Assembly (NCBI RefSeq): GCF_001639065.2
Contig: NZ_LQXO02000033.1
Location: 248,001 to 312,000 of the forward strand
Direction: 5' to 3'
Source of the DNA: Vibrio barjaei
GTDB taxonomy: Bacteria; Pseudomonadota; Gammaproteobacteria; Enterobacterales; Vibrionaceae
DNA length: 64,000 bases
Under the pieces are notes generated by a model. It made no database searches. It was given only the letters and a program-made list of their open reading frames with translations, and was not told where the DNA came from. The stretch's first letter is position 1. Each line of letters begins with the position of its first letter. Below, in pieces: positions 61,478 to 64,000 of this stretch. The translations under genes were made by a program, and so were the position numbers.

Positions 61478-64000
61478 ATGACCACGCGCGAACCAGTTGT
61501 TCCGGTTCTACTGGAGAAAGTATACAAGTTGATTGAATCCAAAGTAGAAGGGAGCAATCAGCCTTTAGTAACTAAACTCGCCAAACATATTTTTAGCAAT
61601 GTTTCCCCCGATGACTTGCTACAGAGAAATGAATCAGATCTTTACGGTGCTGTTGTTAGTTTATGGCATCATCTCAATGAGAAAAAACACGATGAAGTAT
61701 CGGTTCGAGTATTCAACCCGGCGGTAAGTCGTCATGGTTGGCAATCAACTCACACTATATTAGAAATCGCCGTGCCAGATTCTCCGTTCTTAGTTGATTC
61801 AGTAAAGATGGCTCTTAATCGAGTGGATTTGACTTGTCACATTATGCTTCATGGCCCGACTCAATTTGAGCGCGATGAACAAGGGCAGATAACATCAGTT
61901 AATGAAGGGAAAGGGCATTTACAATCGATTTTCCATATCGAAATCGATCGTTTAAGTGACAAAGCTGAAATGTCAGCGCTTAAGGATGAGTTGGTCTCTA
62001 TATTCGAAGACACTAGTTTGGTCGTTAACGAATGGGAGGCGATGTCGGATAAGCTTAAGCAAATCACAAAAGATCTGGTTAAGAACAAGAAGAAACTTCC
62101 AGTGGAAGCCGATCGTTTTGATGAAACCATCGCGTTCTTAGATTGGGTTGGTAACCACAACTTTACCTTTATGGGTTACAAAGAGTTTGATCTCATCAAT
62201 GAAGAGGGTGATTCCATACTCAAACCTACCGAAGATAAAGGCTTAGGCCTGTTCGCCAGTGAAGAACGTGTCCGTTCGGTAAAAATTTCTGAGTTTTCCG
62301 ACTCGGCACGCCTAGAAGCGAAAAAGCCTTTCCTACTTATTCTTACCAAAGGTAATAAAGCAAGTCGTATCCACAGACCCGCGTATACAGATTACATCGG
62401 AATCAAGAAATTCGATGCAAATGGAAAGGTTGTGGGAGAACATCGATTTACTGGCCTGTATACATCAGCCGTGTACAACCAAAGTGTATCCACCATTCCA
62501 CTAATTCGCGAAAAAGTTGATCGTATCTTGGATGCTAGTGGATACCGAAATGGATCTTATTCATATAAAGCGCTTCGTAATATATTAGAAAACTATCCGC
62601 GCGATGAACTACTTCAAGCAAAAGAAGAAGAATTGCTTGAGATAGGTATGGGTGTGGTTCAAATGCAGGATCGTGACTTGATCCGCTTGTTTGTTCGTAA
62701 AGATCCGTTTGGTCGTTTCTTTAGCTGCATGGTGTATGTTAGCAAAGATCGTTATAACACTCAGCTTCGAAAAGATACACAACGGATCCTTCAAAACTAC
62801 TTTGGCTGTGAGCAAGAGGTTGAGTTTACGACTTATTTCTCCGAAAGCCCTCTGGCTAGAACCCATTACATCGTAAGGGTTGATAACAATAATATGGATA
62901 TGGATGTGAAGGCGATAGAAAGAAACCTAATGGAAGTATCAGCGTCTTGGGATGATCGTCTTTCGGAAGCTATTGTTGCTAATTTTGGTGAGAGCAAAGG
63001 GCTACCGTTATCGAAAGTGTATTCAAGAGCATTCCCTCGTTCATATAAAGAAGACATGATGCCGACCTCTGCTGTGGCGGATATTGAGCGACTTGAATCC
63101 CTTGATGAAGATAATAAGTTGGGCATGCTGTTCTACCGACCACAAGAAGCGGCGGCGGATTCCAAAGAAGTTAAACTGAAGCTATATCATCGTGATGAAC
63201 CAATACACTTATCCGATGTAATGCCAATGCTCGAAAATCTTGGTCTGCGAGTGATCGGTGAATCACCGTATGAGATCGTTAAGTCAGACGGCGGAACATA
63301 CTGGATCCTAGATTTTGCGATGCTACATAAGAGTGATGCGGTTGTCGATCTTCGAGAAGCTCGCGATCGATTCCAACAAGCATTCGCTGCAATTTGGTCT
63401 GGTGGTTTGGAAAGTGATGGTTTCAACCGTCTGGTACTAGGTTCCGGTTTAACTGGTCGTGAAGTGTCAATCTTAAGGGCGTATGCGCGTTATATGCGTC
63501 AAGTCGGTTTCCCATTCAGCCAGCACTATATTGAAGACACTCTGAATCATTACCCAGATCTAGCAAAAGACCTAGTTGAGTTATTTGCACAGCGCTTTAT
63601 GCCTTCTCTAAAAGGAAGCAAGAAAGGGCAACAACGTGTTATTGATAAGATCCACAAACAGTTAGATAAAGTAGAAAGCTTGGATGATGACCGTATTATC
63701 CGTCGCTATGTCGAAATGATTTCGGCTACGCTGCGTACAAACTACTATCAGAAAGATAACAATGGTGTTAACAAGCCTTGGTTATCTTTAAAGCTTGAGC
63801 CAAAGAACATTCCAGAAATTCCAGCTCCAGTACCTGCGTTTGAAATTTTCGTTTATGCGCCGGACATTGAGGGTGTACACCTACGTGGTGGTAAAGTTGC
63901 TCGTGGTGGTTTGCGTTGGTCGGATCGCCAAGAAGATTTCCGTACTGAAATACTTGGGTTGGTGAAAGCGCAGCAAGTTAAGAACACGGTGATCGTACCT
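61478..64000 (+). CDS. gdhB: NAD-dependent (large-type) glutamate dehydrogenase, partial 5' part
   Basis: The first 841 codons of a roughly 1600-residue NAD-specific glutamate dehydrogenase (GDH180-type); the frame runs to the right edge with no stop. It converts glutamate to 2-oxoglutarate and ammonium, feeding carbon from amino acids into the TCA cycle. ATG 61478 has GTGGAG 7 bp upstream. N-terminal ACT-like regulatory regions occupy much of the window part. The conserved catalytic start (HLRGGKVARGGLRWSDR) is reached just before the edge. In Vibrio this gene follows pepN-DUF2835. Confidence 0.94.
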   Translation, partial: MTTREPVVPVLLEKVYKLIESKVEGSNQPLVTKLAKHIFSNVSPDDLLQRNESDLYGAVVSLWHHLNEKKHDEVSVRVFNPAVSRHGWQSTHTILEIAVPDSPFLVDSVKMALNRVDLTCHIMLHGPTQFERDEQGQITSVNEGKGHLQSIFHIEIDRLSDKAEMSALKDELVSIFEDTSLVVNEWEAMSDKLKQITKDLVKNKKKLPVEADRFDETIAFLDWVGNHNFTFMGYKEFDLINEEGDSILKPTEDKGLGLFASEERVRSVKISEFSDSARLEAKKPFLLILTKGNKASRIHRPAYTDYIGIKKFDANGKVVGEHRFTGLYTSAVYNQSVSTIPLIREKVDRILDASGYRNGSYSYKALRNILENYPRDELLQAKEEELLEIGMGVVQMQDRDLIRLFVRKDPFGRFFSCMVYVSKDRYNTQLRKDTQRILQNYFGCEQEVEFTTYFSESPLARTHYIVRVDNNNMDMDVKAIERNLMEVSASWDDRLSEAIVANFGESKGLPLSKVYSRAFPRSYKEDMMPTSAVADIERLESLDEDNKLGMLFYRPQEAAADSKEVKLKLYHRDEPIHLSDVMPMLENLGLRVIGESPYEIVKSDGGTYWILDFAMLHKSDAVVDLREARDRFQQAFAAIWSGGLESDGFNRLVLGSGLTGREVSILRAYARYMRQVGFPFSQHYIEDTLNHYPDLAKDLVELFAQRFMPSLKGSKKGQQRVIDKIHKQLDKVESLDDDRIIRRYVEMISATLRTNYYQKDNNGVNKPWLSLKLEPKNIPEIPAPVPAFEIFVYAPDIEGVHLRGGKVARGGLRWSDRQEDFRTEILGLVKAQQVKNTVIVP

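Noticed and set aside
1-64000. CRISPR array, tRNA/rRNA genes, insertion sequences, prophage
   Set aside because: No regular direct repeats with spacers, no cloverleaf or rRNA-like stretches, no transposase or integrase, and no phage structural genes were seen.

Overview
The window looks like a stretch of the main chromosome of a Vibrio or close relative (Vibrionaceae). The reasons are the moderate A+T content, the conserved blocks letA-letB-rsmF, msrC-proQ-prc, pepN-DUF2835-NAD glutamate dehydrogenase and queE-queC, and several small families typical of marine gammaproteobacteria (DUF3802, DUF2750, DUF2835, YajQ). I see no rRNA, tRNA, CRISPR array, insertion sequence, prophage or integron attachment site. 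Genus is inferred from protein character and gene order, not from a database search.

Layout. (1) 1-5686: periplasmic nitrite ammonification. nrfA (cut by the left edge) diverges from nrfBCDEF across a 494-bp region that carries a NarP/NarL-type 7-2-7 site, an FNR-like site and a CRP-like palindrome. (2) 5758-20196: an accessory-looking run of short, tightly packed genes with eight GNAT acetyltransferase domains (one fused to a HAD phosphatase), an ASCH protein, DUF1801, a phosphotransferase, a patatin/alpha-beta-hydrolase fusion, an MscS channel, ArfB, an amino-acid exporter, a GFA protein and a fructosamine kinase. (3) 20375-25069: DUF3802, an NlpC lipoprotein, a chemotaxis receptor, a sterol-desaturase-like membrane oxidase and the tRNA acp3U enzyme TapT. 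(4) 25221-29874: GlcNAc kinase, a YegS-like lipid kinase, a Cof-type phosphatase, queE-queC and DUF2750. (5) 29996-35084: a TolC-OmpA pair, rlmI, acylphosphatase, tusE and yccA. (6) 35303-39474: the aapJQMP general L-amino-acid ABC importer.

(7) 39932-46577: a siroheme synthase with a decayed methyltransferase half, an AroH-type DAHP synthase with yajQ, a divergent stand-alone relative of the PEP-synthase C-terminal barrel that has lost its catalytic residues, DUF4442, an unrecognised 449-residue membrane protein and CvfB. (8) 46860-54122 (minus): an ABC exporter followed by the letA-letB lipid-transport pair and rsmF. (9) 54206-64000: msrC, proQ, prc, a small duplicated-domain secreted protein, pepN, DUF2835 and the 5' 2.5 kb of NAD-dependent glutamate dehydrogenase.

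The points I consider most worth following are the PEP-synthase-like pseudoenzyme facing the DAHP synthase, the truncated CysG, the GNAT-HAD and patatin-hydrolase fusions, the density of GNATs, and two RNA hairpins that would mask a start codon (letA) or a Shine-Dalgarno (the GNAT at 5758). I did not find an obvious new multi-gene defence or mobile system.
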